This document shows positions 1 through 10,550 of a stretch of 64,000 bases of DNA, one piece after another. A program made the position numbers and the translations under genes. The notes under the pieces were generated by a model. That model saw only the letters and a list, made by a program, of their open reading frames with translations, was not told the origin of the DNA and did not search any database. The DNA comes from Zizania palustris. Lineage: Eukaryota > Streptophyta > Magnoliopsida > Poales > Poaceae. Numbering within the stretch: the first letter of the stretch is position 1; the number at the start of each line of letters is the position of its first letter. The stretch is taken from NCBI GenBank assembly GCA_019279435.1, contig JAAALK010000283.1, forward strand, positions 3,720,001 through 3,784,000. The letters are read 5' to 3'.

Positions 1-2813
1 AACAACATGAATTTAAACGTGTGTCGCCGAACTTTCCGATCAACCTTCTGACTAGGGTTTCTCAGATACTAGACAATTGGCATTCTCCAATCGTCCTTAT
101 GGACCTCTGGAGGGTTTGCTAGCTCCTTCCCTTGAGTGATGTCCAAGCTGCTGATCTCGGAGTGCCCCTGAGCCTTTCCCGCTTCTGCCGAAGCCTGACT
201 GGTTTGGCCATGCGGAGCCGTTCAGTCCAAAGCCTCCTGCTGGAGGGTTTGGGTTCCCAAAGACCCTCACTGTCCAGCGATCCTCGGTGCAGGGGCTCCA
301 ACGCGCCAGGCCCTTCGGTAGACAAAGTGTTCTAGCCTAGGGGCTCCAGCGCGCGACACTCTCCGGTGGCTGGAGGGGTCCGACCTAGAGGGTCTGACAG
401 ACCTCGCGCTTGCCCGAAGCTCCTGGATTCGGCAGTGCGACCATGCATCGGTTTTTCCTGTATAGAAAATTTACCTCTCCTGACTTGATAGCCATATTCT
501 TGCTGAGCCAAATCATTTGCAATGGAATTTGCCTCTCTTGATACATGAGAAATTTTGAAGTCATCGAAAGTAGCAACTATGTCTAGGCATTTATCCAAGT
601 AACTGTTTAGCAAGCCATTAAGACATTGAGCACTCTTAGCTACTTGTTGCACTACTAACAGAGAATAACCATGCGCATGAACATGTTTAACACCCATGGA
701 TTCCAACAATTCAAGTCCTAGAAATAAAGCCTCATATTCAGCTTGGTCATTAGTAGAGGGAAATTCTAAATGAGCCGAGGTTTCAAAATGCATTCCACTA
801 GGTGATATGAGAACAACTTCGATACCTTGGCCACTTTGGCAAGCTGAACCATCAAAATAAAGTTTCCATGGTACTACCTCAATTAGAGCAACATTGTTAC
901 TCCAATTAACATCAATGTGGCGACAATTTGTCCTTTCATAGCTCTTAGGGGTTCATAGGCCAAATCATACTTAATCAAAGCATAAGCCTACTTCCCGATC
1001 CTTCCACATAGAATTGTCTTTTGCAACATGTGTTTTATAACATCGGTTTGGCAAACGACAACACATGTACTAGGGAGAAGATAGTGACGTAATTTGGTAC
1101 ATGCGTAGTAAAGTGATAGACATAAGCGCTCCACAAACACGTACCTGGTTTTGGTGTCCAGCAGGCGGTGGGTCAAGAACATGATGATGTACTCTTTTCC
1201 CTCCACTTCCTAGGTTAGCACGGCCCCAATCAAGCTAACTTCGGTGACAATGTATAGCCGAAACGGGATCCCTACTTTTGGTGCCCTCACCACAGGTGCG
1301 ACGATGAGCACTCTTTAATTTTTTCAAAGGCGCTTTGCTGACTTACCCCCCAAGTGAACTCGGCTTCATTCTTTAACCGGAGTATGGGGACAAAGGCATC
1401 AATCTTTCCAGACAATTTAGATACAAAGCAACGCAAATAATTCATCTTGCCTAGCAGCTTCTGCACATATTTCTTGCATGTCGGCGCTGCAAAGTTTCTA
1501 GTTTTCTCAAGCCTCTTACGATCAATTTGTATACCTCTTTCATGAATCATGAATCCTAAGAACTTGCCTACCGACACGCCAAAAGCACATTTGAGCAGGT
1601 TCATTTTTAAGCCATACTGTCGCATCCTGTCAAAAACAACTTTCAAATTGTCTAAATGGTTTCCCATAGCGTCCGATTTGACTACAATGTCATCTATGTA
1701 AACTTCTAACATAACTCCTAGCAAGTCATGAAACATTAGGTTCATAGCATGCTGATATGTAGTGCCAACATTCTTTAAACCAAAACTTATAACGACCCAC
1801 TCGAATAAACTGACAAAATCGGGGCATCAAAAGGTTGTCTTGTAGACGTCCTCTTCGGCCATAAAGATTTGATTATAACCAGCATTGCCATCAAGAAAAC
1901 TTAGTACCTTGTGTCCTGAAGCATCATTGATTAGCATGTCGGCTATCGGCATTGGATACTCGTCCTTTGGAGTTGCCTTGTTTAGATCCCTGAAATCAAT
2001 GCAAACTCATATTTTGCCGCTACCATTTTTCTCCATAGGCACAATGTTGGCGACCCATTCAGCATACCTGCATGGCCTAATAAACTCAGCCTTGAGTAGT
2101 CGTTCCACTTCTTCTTTGACTCGGTCATATATGACCAAATTAAAGCGATGAGAAGGCTGTTTATAAGGCCTAAATCTAGATTTGATAGGTAGCCGATGCT
2201 CCACGAGCTCGCGGCTCAATCCCGGCATCTCGCTATACTCCCATGCAAAACAATCGACATATGACCAAAGCAACTCTATTACTTCGGCCTTCTCATTAGG
2301 CTGCAGATGTTGGTTCACAAAAGTCGTCCTTGGGATGTTACCATCGCCTATGTCGATTTCTTCTATAGGATTGGCCGACAAAAAACCTTGTCCTAATTTC
2401 TCTACTTCGCTAAATCTTCGATGGCTTCGGCAATACCGTCTTTAGCAGACCAATATTGCTCCACACGAGACTTTAGTCAATCTAGACTACTTTTGCTAGA
2501 CATGACTACTAATTTAGAAACAGCCGTGCTACACTAGCCGACATAACAGACACTGGTACGAAACGTCCTCCGGACACGCTAACAAAATCGTATTCTGAAA
2601 GATCTCTACCTGATAGACATTCTACTTTGTTGTGGATGGCGTCGATGGACACATCACACATCGACCAATGCTATCCGGGCCAAAGTATCCGTGGGTATGA
2701 CTTCTACCTCATCGACATCCCACTGAATCAGGCACTGGTGCAAAGTAGAAGGAATGCAGTAGTTCACGTGAATGCAGTCACGCCTGAGTAGCACACTGTA
2801 GTTACCTTGCTCG
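1..2813 (-). pseudogene. C1 pol remnant: end of protease, reverse transcriptase, RNase H, second RNase H
   Basis: Read on the minus strand from 2813 to 1. The segment begins in the protease tail (GRD-like motif near 2790). It continues with the amino part of reverse transcriptase at 2007-2381, which has the gypsy-type KEEVERLL and PCRYAEWVANIV motifs. The palm and thumb lie at 1287-1745 with a YIDD catalytic box near 1690. The first RNase H, about 800-1280, is heavily damaged. An archaeal-like second RNase H follows at 332-793 (motifs NDQAEYEALFLGLELL and SREANSIANDLA). Positions 1-331 match the linker before integrase in C2 (43660-44000) and hold no long frame. Stops and frameshifts separate the pieces. 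Homology to C2 runs along the whole segment. Confidence 0.8.
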
Positions 2814-2818
2814 TCAAT
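2814..2818. repeat. Target-site duplication of element A, left copy
   Basis: The five bases tcaat lie directly before the TG of the 5' LTR and recur at 13568-13572 directly after the CA of the 3' LTR. A perfect 5-bp duplication is what copia integrase makes, so both ends of the insertion are defined to the base. Confidence 0.95.
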
Positions 2819-4525
2819 TGAGGAGCCATGCTGAATAGCGTGGGCCTCATGGCTCCAGATGTGATGAGTCATTGTCAACGATAGTCAAAGAGGACTGAAA
2901 AGAGAGAGAAGACCTGCTGCGTCTGGGCCGCGTGTGACTCAGGTACACGGGCAGCGAGCGACTGTCGGGTAGAGGAGGCCGCGAAGTCGGGCTGGCCCAA
3001 TCCGGGTACATGGGCTAGGAGCAGTAGAGGATCCACTGGACTGTTGACCGGGATTGACTCAGGTACACGGGCGGCGAGTGATTGCCGGGCTGAGGGAGCC
3101 GCGGAATCGGGCCGGCCCAATCCGGGTACCCGGTGCGAAGACGGTGGACGTTTTGTCAGTTTCGGCGCAAAACTGACGACCGTTGATTTCGGATCTGACC
3201 GTCCTGAGGCGAAGGCGTAGCTGCTACGAAAGCTCCGCATCAGGACAAGTTACCTTTATTTAGGTTTTTACTATTTTGCCTTTAGGCCCACAGTCTGTCA
3301 GTCGAGTCTGTAAAAATATCCTAAGGGCAGTTTGGTCTTTTCCATTTATTTTAGCGTCTGTAAAAAACCCTAGGGGTATTTCTGCATTTTACCCATTTAT
3401 TGGGCTGCCTATAAATAGGCCCCAATCCTTAGGGTTAGGGTTAACTCTTCCAATGAAAAAATCCTGAGTTCACTTTATTAGTTTTCTTCTACTTACTATT
3501 CACCACTCGTTCTACACAGAAAAACTACGCCGCCATAGAAAATTTTATTCGGCGTTCACGATGCTCTATGCGTGACAACGCCCTGCTCGTGGTTCTCTGA
3601 TCAAGGTGCGTAGCAGGCAGGCGCTTCGTTCGTTGAGGTTCTTTGGCTGGGCGGCGGATTTCTCGTAAGCAGGCAGCGCTGAGCGCATTCTGGCGGTGTG
3701 AATCACAAGGCAGCGCATGGAGTAGAGCATCCGCACATGGCGTACGGCGGAGACTTCATCCGTTTTCTCTCAGCCTTGGTTTGCGTGAAAAAGAAACAAA
3801 TTTCTTGATTTGTTTTGCCTTGCAATTTCTTTTCATAAAAAAAAGCACCGCTGGTTTGCTCATTGTTTTTACTGCTTCTTGATTGTCCGTTGCTTGGCTA
3901 TGAGAAAACAGCTAGCACACGTGTCAAAGCCAAAGCAGCTTGGAGCCACTTGCGCAGCATTAGGAGCAGGTAGAAGCATTTGCTGCGCACAGAAGGTGTT
4001 CGGCACAATGTTCACAGGAGACAAAAATTCAGAACAGTAATTAATCTCTCCTCGGTTTGCGTGCCTTGCATTAAATTTCGAAATAGATTTATTTACTGCA
4101 AGAGTTTTTATTTCAGAATGCATTAAATATTCACATATATATTTATGAGCACATTTTATTTACTGCATTTATTTTGTCTAGATTAAATGTGTTAAATATT
4201 GTGTTTGCTCTTACTCGATGAACTTTCTATAAACTGTGAATATTTTGCTTGTGCTTGATGGATCATCTGTGATTTGGTGAAACTTTTGTGAAGATGTCAT
4301 TCGTACTGTGATGATTTTTAATCTGCCTTTAAGCACTTTGATGGTGTCTTTTTGATTAGGACACCGGTCGTTTTTAGGCTAGATTATTTTTTGCTCTGTT
4401 GATTTGTTTTACGTTTCGCTGTTATTTTGTTGAGGTGCGTTGGGTGTTGGGAGCAGGCCATTGATTCGAAAGAATTTTTAGGCGCCCATTCACCCCCCCC
4501 TCTGGTCGCTACTTTCGGTCCTACA
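2819..4525 (+). repeat. A 5' LTR (1707 bp)
   Basis: Begins TGAGGAGCC and ends CTACA. It is nearly identical to 11862-13567; by eye the differences are near 3070, 3125, 3199 and 3919, plus one C in a C-run near 4497. It contains the TATA box, a telomere-like box and an ACCGGT palindrome near 4363-4368. Short open frames inside it occur in both LTR copies and have no recognisable domain, so I do not call them genes. Confidence 0.95.
3410..3442 (+). promoter_or_regulatory. A 5' LTR core promoter: TATA box and telo-box
   Basis: TATAAATA lies at 3410-3417. Two telomere-type units, ttagggttagggtt, follow at 3429-3442, where transcription would be expected to start. Transcription from here would leave most of the LTR downstream as R plus U5. 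The same arrangement lies in the 3' LTR and, slightly changed, in the LTR remnant at 22057-22090. Confidence 0.7.
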
Positions 4526-4527
4526 AG

Positions 4528-4539
4528 TGGTATCAGAGC
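4528..4539 (+). other. A primer binding site, initiator tRNA-Met type
   Basis: TGGTATCAGAGC starts two bases after the LTR end. It is the standard plant copia site complementary to the 3' end of initiator methionine tRNA, and it primes minus-strand DNA synthesis. Confidence 0.95.
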
Positions 4540-4590
4540 CTGGTTAGGGTTTTTCCATACCTTAACCGGTTCTAAACCCCAGTAGTGATC

Positions 4591-6447
4591 ATGACTTCTC
4601 CTGGCAAGGTCCCGTCCTTGGAAGCTTATGGCTATAATTATTGGAAGACTCGCATGCGAGCCTATCTCATGAGCCAAAGCTCGGACATCTGGGACATTTG
4701 CGTTCACGCTACGTTTGTCATATTGCCAGTTGCTGAGCGTGATTCTCCTGGTATCATCGCCCAGCATGTGAACAATAGCAAAGCGGTGAACATCTTGTTT
4801 TCTGGTTTGGGTCCCACTGAGTTTGAGCGTGTGAGCCATCTCTCCACTGCGAGAGAGATCTGGGCTACCCTCCAGGCACACCATGAGGGGACAGCTCAGG
4901 TCAAGGCTCGGCTCTATCAGACCTACCGGCGTGAGTACGAGAACTTCACACAAAAGCCGGGTGAATCTGTTGAAGCGTTGTTTGGTCGTTTTCAGTCGAT
5001 CATAAACAAGCTTCGGGACAACAAGGCTGAGGGTGTTCAGTTGGTCTCAGATCATGAACAGGCGCTCAAGGTTCTTCATACCTTGGACCCAAAGATCTGG
5101 GAGATCAAGGTATCCTCTATCATTGAGAGCACTTCTTATGATACCTTGACCATTTCTGATTTGTTTAGCAAGCTGAAGGCCACCGAGGTTGATACCCAGT
5201 TGAGATCAAATCTCACTGGCTCTGGATCAAAGTCTCTGGCCCTTGCTACACCTTCTGTTGATCCCTCTTCTGTGAGTTGTGTTGGGTTCTCTTTGATGTC
5301 TATCACTGAGGATCAGCTTGAGTCGTTGGGAGATGATGATTTGTGTCTTTTTAACAACCGGGTGCGCCGTGTCTATGATAAGAGGATGTTCAAAAGACAC
5401 GGCACAAAGACCGGATGCTTTGAGTGTGGTGATCCAGGACACTTCATCGCCGACTGCCCCAAGCGCAATGGCCACAAGAAGGGCACCGGTGGTGGCTTCC
5501 ACGACTCCGGCAAGCACGACAGCTCCTCCTTCAACAAGGGCAAGCCAAAGACCAGATTCTTCAGAAAGGCCCTGAAGGACTACCGGCGAGAGAACAAGAA
5601 GCGCGACAAGGCCTTCTTTGCTGAGATGGAGAAGAGCTACTCCAAGCGGTCTACGTCTTCTTCCTCTTCATCGAGCTCGAGCGATGAGGAGATCATCATC
5701 AGGAAGGGGAAGGACAAGGACGATCCAGCGGGCCTTTGCTTCATGGCCTTCGGGGACAGACCGAAGAGCCGCTCACATCAGCGCCGAAGATCCCGCAAGA
5801 GCTTCTGCTCAATGGCTCTTGGGGATAAGAAAGAGAAGAGCTCCTCCGATGACTCCGACGACGACGACAACGAAAAGGTATCATCCTATGAACGCGAAAT
5901 CGTTGATTTACTTGAAAGCAATCGTCAGGAGTTAAAGTATCGGGAAAAACTGCTTAGAGGGGCTAAGAAGAGGATAGATGAGTTAGAGAGTGAGCTTGCC
6001 GTGGCCAACGGCAGAATTGAGAGTCTATCTTCTTCCCCTTGCTTGGGTGATAGCAGTGAGTGCCCAAAATGTGAGGTGCTTCTGTGTGACCTGTCGACTC
6101 TGAAGTCCAGGTACACAGAAAGGGTTGATGAGAGGGATGCTTTGGCCACTGAGCTTGAAAGCACTCAGCTGGAGCTGAAAGATGCTCAAGCCACTGTCGT
6201 TGTACCCTGTGCTGATTGCCCATCTCATCTTGCTAGTTTAGCTGAGCTGAAAGCCAAGGGCGATGCGCATTTGGGTGATTTGGAGAGAGTGAGAGCTGAG
6301 CTTGCGCAGACTAGGCTAGAGCTTGAGACATTGTCAGTTCCACCCACTGTCTGTGAGAACTGTCTGTCTCTTAGAATGGAGTTGATTAAGCTGAAAGCCG
6401 AGAAGTCTGTCCAGATAGATAGCGAGTGTGAGACCTGCTTGTCTTAG
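4591..6447 (+). CDS. A gag, amino part, ending at an in-frame amber stop
   Basis: The capsid and nucleocapsid part of the polyprotein, which packages the element RNA in cytoplasmic virus-like particles. I chose ATG 4591 because it is the first ATG after the primer site. The first 200 residues are a copia gag domain (UBN2-like), with NYWKTRM near the start and SYDTLTISDLFSKLKA near residue 190. A CCHC zinc knuckle, CFECGDPGHFIADC, lies near residue 275. Ser/Asp-rich stretches near residues 350-430 and a coiled coil of about 180 residues follow. The frame ends with TAG at 6445-6447 but continues open in the same frame to 7344, so this stop looks like a recent point change inside one long gag. 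Confidence 0.9.
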   Translation: MTSPGKVPSLEAYGYNYWKTRMRAYLMSQSSDIWDICVHATFVILPVAERDSPGIIAQHVNNSKAVNILFSGLGPTEFERVSHLSTAREIWATLQAHHEGTAQVKARLYQTYRREYENFTQKPGESVEALFGRFQSIINKLRDNKAEGVQLVSDHEQALKVLHTLDPKIWEIKVSSIIESTSYDTLTISDLFSKLKATEVDTQLRSNLTGSGSKSLALATPSVDPSSVSCVGFSLMSITEDQLESLGDDDLCLFNNRVRRVYDKRMFKRHGTKTGCFECGDPGHFIADCPKRNGHKKGTGGGFHDSGKHDSSSFNKGKPKTRFFRKALKDYRRENKKRDKAFFAEMEKSYSKRSTSSSSSSSSSDEEIIIRKGKDKDDPAGLCFMAFGDRPKSRSHQRRRSRKSFCSMALGDKKEKSSSDDSDDDDNEKVSSYEREIVDLLESNRQELKYREKLLRGAKKRIDELESELAVANGRIESLSSSPCLGDSSECPKCEVLLCDLSTLKSRYTERVDERDALATELESTQLELKDAQATVVVPCADCPSHLASLAELKAKGDAHLGDLERVRAELAQTRLELETLSVPPTVCENCLSLRMELIKLKAEKSVQIDSECETCLS

Positions 6448-7344
6448 GTGGAGGTTCTAGCTGCCTTGAGAGAGGAGCTAGCTGACTCTCAGAATGAGAA
6501 TTTTTACCTCCGGTCTATCCTGAGTTGGATCAGTGCCAGGGAGCCACAGCTCGGCATGATGATCCAGCAGTTCAAGAGGCAGGATGGGTTTGGGGTAGGT
6601 TATACCTACACCAAGGCTGACTTTGAGAGTGCCATTAGCCGGGCAGTGGAGTGGAGTAAAATGACTCCTGAGCAGAGATATCCTAAGACCCATTCCACTG
6701 AGTCTTCCCAGGCTTGTCAGCCCAAGGATGGAGTGATCCATGAACCACCCAAAGCTCCACCCAAGAAGCCCATCTGGGTTCCAAAGCCCAAACTTCTCCA
6801 CACTTCTCTAGACTCTCTTCCTGGACCCTCTCAACCCAGGAAACCGACACCAAACACCACTAAGCCCAAGAACCCCAAGCCTCAACCACATCCCAAGAAG
6901 CCCACCTATCATTGTGAGTACTGTCAGAGAGACGGGCATCTTGCGGAGTTTTGCTTCAGGAGGAAGCGGGTTGAGAGAGCAGAGCGTGCTCGTGGTGGTC
7001 AGGAGCAGTTCTACCAGCAGGGTGGTAGACTGCGTGTTCCTCGACGCGGGGAGAGGCTGGAGGCCAGGCCGCGTCGTGTAGGTGGTGGTAGAGGAGACGG
7101 CTTTCATGCCCGTGCTCCAGATGGTGGTGTTCGTTCCGGCAGAGCTCCAGGCCGTTTTGGCTATGGTCCTGGACCTCGTGGCCGAGGTTTTAGGCAGAAC
7201 CGAGGACCGCGCTTTGAGCCGCGTTATGGTCCAAGCTTTTCTGATGATTTCTGCTTTCCGTCTTTTGAGCAGATGGCTCGACACTGGTTTAGCTCTTTTG
7301 CTAAACCCGGTGCCGGACCATTTGCTCCCACTTACAACCACTGA
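6448..7344 (+). CDS. A gag, carboxy part with second zinc knuckle
   Basis: This continues the gag frame after the amber codon at 6445. It carries a second zinc-knuckle-like motif, CEYCQRDGHLAEFC, near 6916-6957. A proline- and lysine-rich stretch precedes the motif and an Arg/Gly-rich tail follows it, as expected for RNA binding. There is no credible start codon of its own, so it is the carboxy half of the upstream gag rather than a separate gene. It ends with TGA at 7342-7344. The pol frame opens at the same place in another frame. A paired-knuckle gag also occurs in the related element E (near 55880 and 54720). Confidence 0.85.
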   Translation: MEVLAALREELADSQNENFYLRSILSWISAREPQLGMMIQQFKRQDGFGVGYTYTKADFESAISRAVEWSKMTPEQRYPKTHSTESSQACQPKDGVIHEPPKAPPKKPIWVPKPKLLHTSLDSLPGPSQPRKPTPNTTKPKNPKPQPHPKKPTYHCEYCQRDGHLAEFCFRRKRVERAERARGGQEQFYQQGGRLRVPRRGERLEARPRRVGGGRGDGFHARAPDGGVRSGRAPGRFGYGPGPRGRGFRQNRGPRFEPRYGPSFSDDFCFPSFEQMARHWFSSFAKPGAGPFAPTYNH

Positions 7345-7346
7345 TT

Positions 7347-10300
7347 GTGCAGGATCAGGGACTGGAGGACGTTTGGATTATGGACTCAGGGTGTTCTCGC
7401 CACATGACGGGACATCGCAGATGGTTCTCCAGTCTCACTCCCCCGAGCTCCAAAGAGTACATCACTTTCGGGAACAGTGGTCAAGGGAAAGTAAGTGGCA
7501 TTGGCTCAATTCGCATTTCAGACCATTTTTCTTTGAAGAACGTTGCTTTGGTTGGAAATTTGAACTTCAATTTGATCTCTGTTTCGCAACTTCTTGAGGA
7601 TGGTTTGGAGGTGCGTTTTAAGAAGGGCAACTCTTCTGTGATTGATTCTAGAGGGTCTTTGATTTGCCAGATCTTACCTTTCGGTAAAGTTTTTCGAATT
7701 GACTTCTCTAGTTCTTTTGGCCCTTCTCGCTGTTTGATTGCTGGATCTTCTTCAGAGCTCTGGAAGTGGCATAGGAGGTTAGGCCATTTGAGTTTTGACC
7801 TGCTAGTCAGGTTGAGCTCTATGGACCTCATCCGAGGATTGCCCAAGCTTAAGATGGAGAAGGATCTAGTTTGCCATCCCTGTCGTCACGGGAAAATGGT
7901 TGCCGCTTCTCACTCACCTGTGACTCAGGTGATGACTTCGTATCCGGGCGAGCTGTTACACATGGACACTGTCGGTCCAGCTCGGGTACGCTCAGTCGGT
8001 GGGAAGTGGTACGCACTTGTGATTGTTGACGACTTTTCTCGATTCTCGTGGGTTTTCTTTTTGGAGTCTAAGGATGAAACTTTTCAATTTGTTCATGACC
8101 TGATTTTGAAGCTGAAGAATGAGAACAATGGTCGGATGCGAGCAATTCGCTCCGACAACGGCTCTGAGTTCAAGAACTCTCAGTTCGTCAGCTTCTGTAG
8201 TGATCAGGGTCTTGACCATCAGTTTTCTGCTCCTTACACTCCCCCACAGAATGGCGTTGTGGAACGAAAGAACCGCACGCTAGTCGAGATGGCCAGGACG
8301 ATGCTCGATGAGCACAGGACTCCTAGGCGCTTTTGGGCTGAAGCCATGAACACGGCTTGCTATCTGGCCAACCGCATTTTTCTTAGAGCTTACCTTGGTA
8401 AGACATCATATGAGTTGCGGTTTGGCAGACAGCCCAAGGTGAATCACTTGCGAGCGTTTGGCTGCAAGTGCTTTGTGCTCAAGAAGGGAGGGCATTTGGA
8501 CAAGTTTGAGTCTCGTTGCTGGGATGGTGTTTTTCTTGGTTACGCTTTGCATTCTCGAGGCTTTCGTGTTTGGAACCTCGACTCCCAGCAGCTTGTCGAG
8601 ACTTGCGAGGTTTCTTTTGATGAGTCCTTGCCTTCTTCATCTCCTTCTTTTGAGCTTTCTGGTGATGGTGAGCTCGGAGAGTCCATCTTCGAGGAAGATG
8701 AGGATACTCCAGCTGCTGATGAGGGTGGGCCTTCTGCACCTCCTGCACCTCCTGCAGAGCCCACACCTTCTGAGACTTCGACTGAGGACGAGGGCGGACC
8801 TCTGATCACTTCTTCCACTTCGATCGAGCCCCCTCAGTCGAGTCCAGAGGTGCCAGCTGCTGACTCTGGTGAGGTGACTTCAGATCACCAGGGATCCCGA
8901 GCAGTTCAGCGTGATCACCCCTCAGAGCTCATCATCGGTGATGTGTCTTCAAGAACTTTGCGTTCGTTTGTTGACTCTCTTGCTGTGTTTGCTGAATCTG
9001 CTTTTGTTGCATCTTTTGAGCCCAGAGACATTTCTCATGCTCTTTCTAACTCGAACTGGATTAATGCCATGCAAGAAGAGCTTGAGAATTTTGTCCGCAA
9101 TCGGGTTTGGACTCTAGTAGAGCTGCCACCAGGATGCAACCCCATAGGCACCAAGTGGGTGTTCAAGAACAAGCAAGGTGAAGATGGGGTTGTGGTGCAC
9201 AACAAAGCTCGACTAGTTGCCCAGGGTTTCTGCCAGAAGGAAGGTATTGATTTTGAAGAAACTTTCGCCCCTGTTGCCCGTCTTGAGTCCATTCGCATTC
9301 TTTTAGCTTTTGCCGCTTCGAAGGGTTTTAAGCTTTTTCAAATGGACGTCAAGAGTGCTTTTCTGAACGGGTACATAGAGGAGGAGGTTTATGTTAGGCA
9401 GCCCCCCGGTTTTGAGAACCCCAAGTTTCCTCGACATGTTTTTAAGCTGCAGAAAGCTTTATACGGGTTAAAGCAAGCCCCCAGGGCTTGGTATGACCGG
9501 TTAAAGCAGTTTTTGTTGGGGAAGGGCTTTGTGATGGGTTCTGTGGATAAGACTCTCTTCTTGCTCAGGGATGCTTCAGATTTTTTAGTCGCTCAGATTT
9601 ACGTGGATGATATTATTTTTGGCGGTACTACTAACGATCTTGTGTCCAAGTTTTCTGAGCAGATGCACAGCGAGTTTGAGATGAGCCTCATGGGTGAGCT
9701 CAAGTATTTTCTAGGGCTCCAGATCAAGCAGACCAAGGACGGCACCTTCATCCACCAGGGTAAGTATACTCGGGACATGTTGAAGAAATTCGACTTTGGT
9801 GGAGAGCTGAAGCCTCAGATGACCCCAATGGGTACATCTGGGGGCCTGGACAAGGACGAGAGCGGCGTCAAGGTCAACGAGAGAGAGTTTCGAGGGATGA
9901 TCGGTTCGCTGCTGTACTTGACGGCGACGAGGCCAGACATACAGTTCGCCGTGGGACTGTGCGCGCGTTTCCAGTCTTCACCTCGCGCGTCTCATCGGCA
10001 GGCTGTCAAGCGCATCTTCAGGTATCTCACTTATGCGCCTGATCTTGGTCTTTATTATTCAGCATCATCATCTCTTGATTTATCTGGTTTTTCGGACGCT
10101 GACTTTGGTGGGTGCCGGTTGGATCGCAAGTCGACTTCCGGTACTTGCCAGTTTCTTGGTTCTTCTCTTGTCTCTTGGTCTTCTCGAAAGCAATCTGGAG
10201 TTGCTCTTTCGACCACTGAGGCTGAGTATGTAGCTGCTGCTAGCTGCTGCTCACAGTTGGTTTGGATGATTTCCACTTTAAGAGATTTTGGGTTGTTCTT

Positions 10301-10550
10301 TCCTACCAGAGTTCCCTTGTTTTGCGACAGCACCAGTGCAATTAGTGTAGGGAAAAACCCATGTCTTCATTCAAAAACCAAACACATTGATGTGCGCTTT
10401 CACTTTTTGCGGGATCAATATGAGAAAGGTGTCATTGACCTTGTTCATATTGATACCCATCATCAGTTGGCTGACATTTTCACCAAACCCCTAGATCAGT
10501 CTACCTTTGAGCGTTTACGAGGGGATTTGGGTGTTGTGTATCCTTTTTAG
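7347..10550 (+). CDS. A pol: protease, integrase, reverse transcriptase, RNase H (Ty1/copia)
   Basis: An uninterrupted 1067-residue frame. The aspartic protease shows DSG at residues 13-15. The integrase zinc-binding region (WHRRLGHLSF) is near residue 138. The integrase core has D near 206, D near 268 (SDNGSEF) and E near 304 (QNGVVERKN), with 35 residues between the last two. Reverse transcriptase spans about 600-800, with the YVDD box near 751. RNase H has FSDADFGG near 914, STTEAEY near 956 and HIDVRFHF near 1012. Every key residue I looked for is present. The first codon is GTG, so this is not an independent start: the product needs readthrough, frameshifting or splicing from gag. The protein would process, copy and integrate the element. 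Confidence 0.95.
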   Translation: MQDQGLEDVWIMDSGCSRHMTGHRRWFSSLTPPSSKEYITFGNSGQGKVSGIGSIRISDHFSLKNVALVGNLNFNLISVSQLLEDGLEVRFKKGNSSVIDSRGSLICQILPFGKVFRIDFSSSFGPSRCLIAGSSSELWKWHRRLGHLSFDLLVRLSSMDLIRGLPKLKMEKDLVCHPCRHGKMVAASHSPVTQVMTSYPGELLHMDTVGPARVRSVGGKWYALVIVDDFSRFSWVFFLESKDETFQFVHDLILKLKNENNGRMRAIRSDNGSEFKNSQFVSFCSDQGLDHQFSAPYTPPQNGVVERKNRTLVEMARTMLDEHRTPRRFWAEAMNTACYLANRIFLRAYLGKTSYELRFGRQPKVNHLRAFGCKCFVLKKGGHLDKFESRCWDGVFLGYALHSRGFRVWNLDSQQLVETCEVSFDESLPSSSPSFELSGDGELGESIFEEDEDTPAADEGGPSAPPAPPAEPTPSETSTEDEGGPLITSSTSIEPPQSSPEVPAADSGEVTSDHQGSRAVQRDHPSELIIGDVSSRTLRSFVDSLAVFAESAFVASFEPRDISHALSNSNWINAMQEELENFVRNRVWTLVELPPGCNPIGTKWVFKNKQGEDGVVVHNKARLVAQGFCQKEGIDFEETFAPVARLESIRILLAFAASKGFKLFQMDVKSAFLNGYIEEEVYVRQPPGFENPKFPRHVFKLQKALYGLKQAPRAWYDRLKQFLLGKGFVMGSVDKTLFLLRDASDFLVAQIYVDDIIFGGTTNDLVSKFSEQMHSEFEMSLMGELKYFLGLQIKQTKDGTFIHQGKYTRDMLKKFDFGGELKPQMTPMGTSGGLDKDESGVKVNEREFRGMIGSLLYLTATRPDIQFAVGLCARFQSSPRASHRQAVKRIFRYLTYAPDLGLYYSASSSLDLSGFSDADFGGCRLDRKSTSGTCQFLGSSLVSWSSRKQSGVALSTTEAEYVAAASCCSQLVWMISTLRDFGLFFPTRVPLFCDSTSAISVGKNPCLHSKTKHIDVRFHFLRDQYEKGVIDLVHIDTHHQLADIFTKPLDQSTFERLRGDLGVVYPF

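Noticed and set aside
3276..4040. Identical short frames in both A LTRs (3276-3467, 3643-3882, 3810-4040 and the copies about 9043 bases on)
   Set aside because: They match between LTRs only because the LTRs match. No domain, no conserved start context, and they lie in untranslated LTR sequence.
7082..7597. Frame of 171 codons across the A gag-pol joint
   Set aside because: It overlaps gag and pol in a third frame, has no motif of its own, and only reflects biased codon use.
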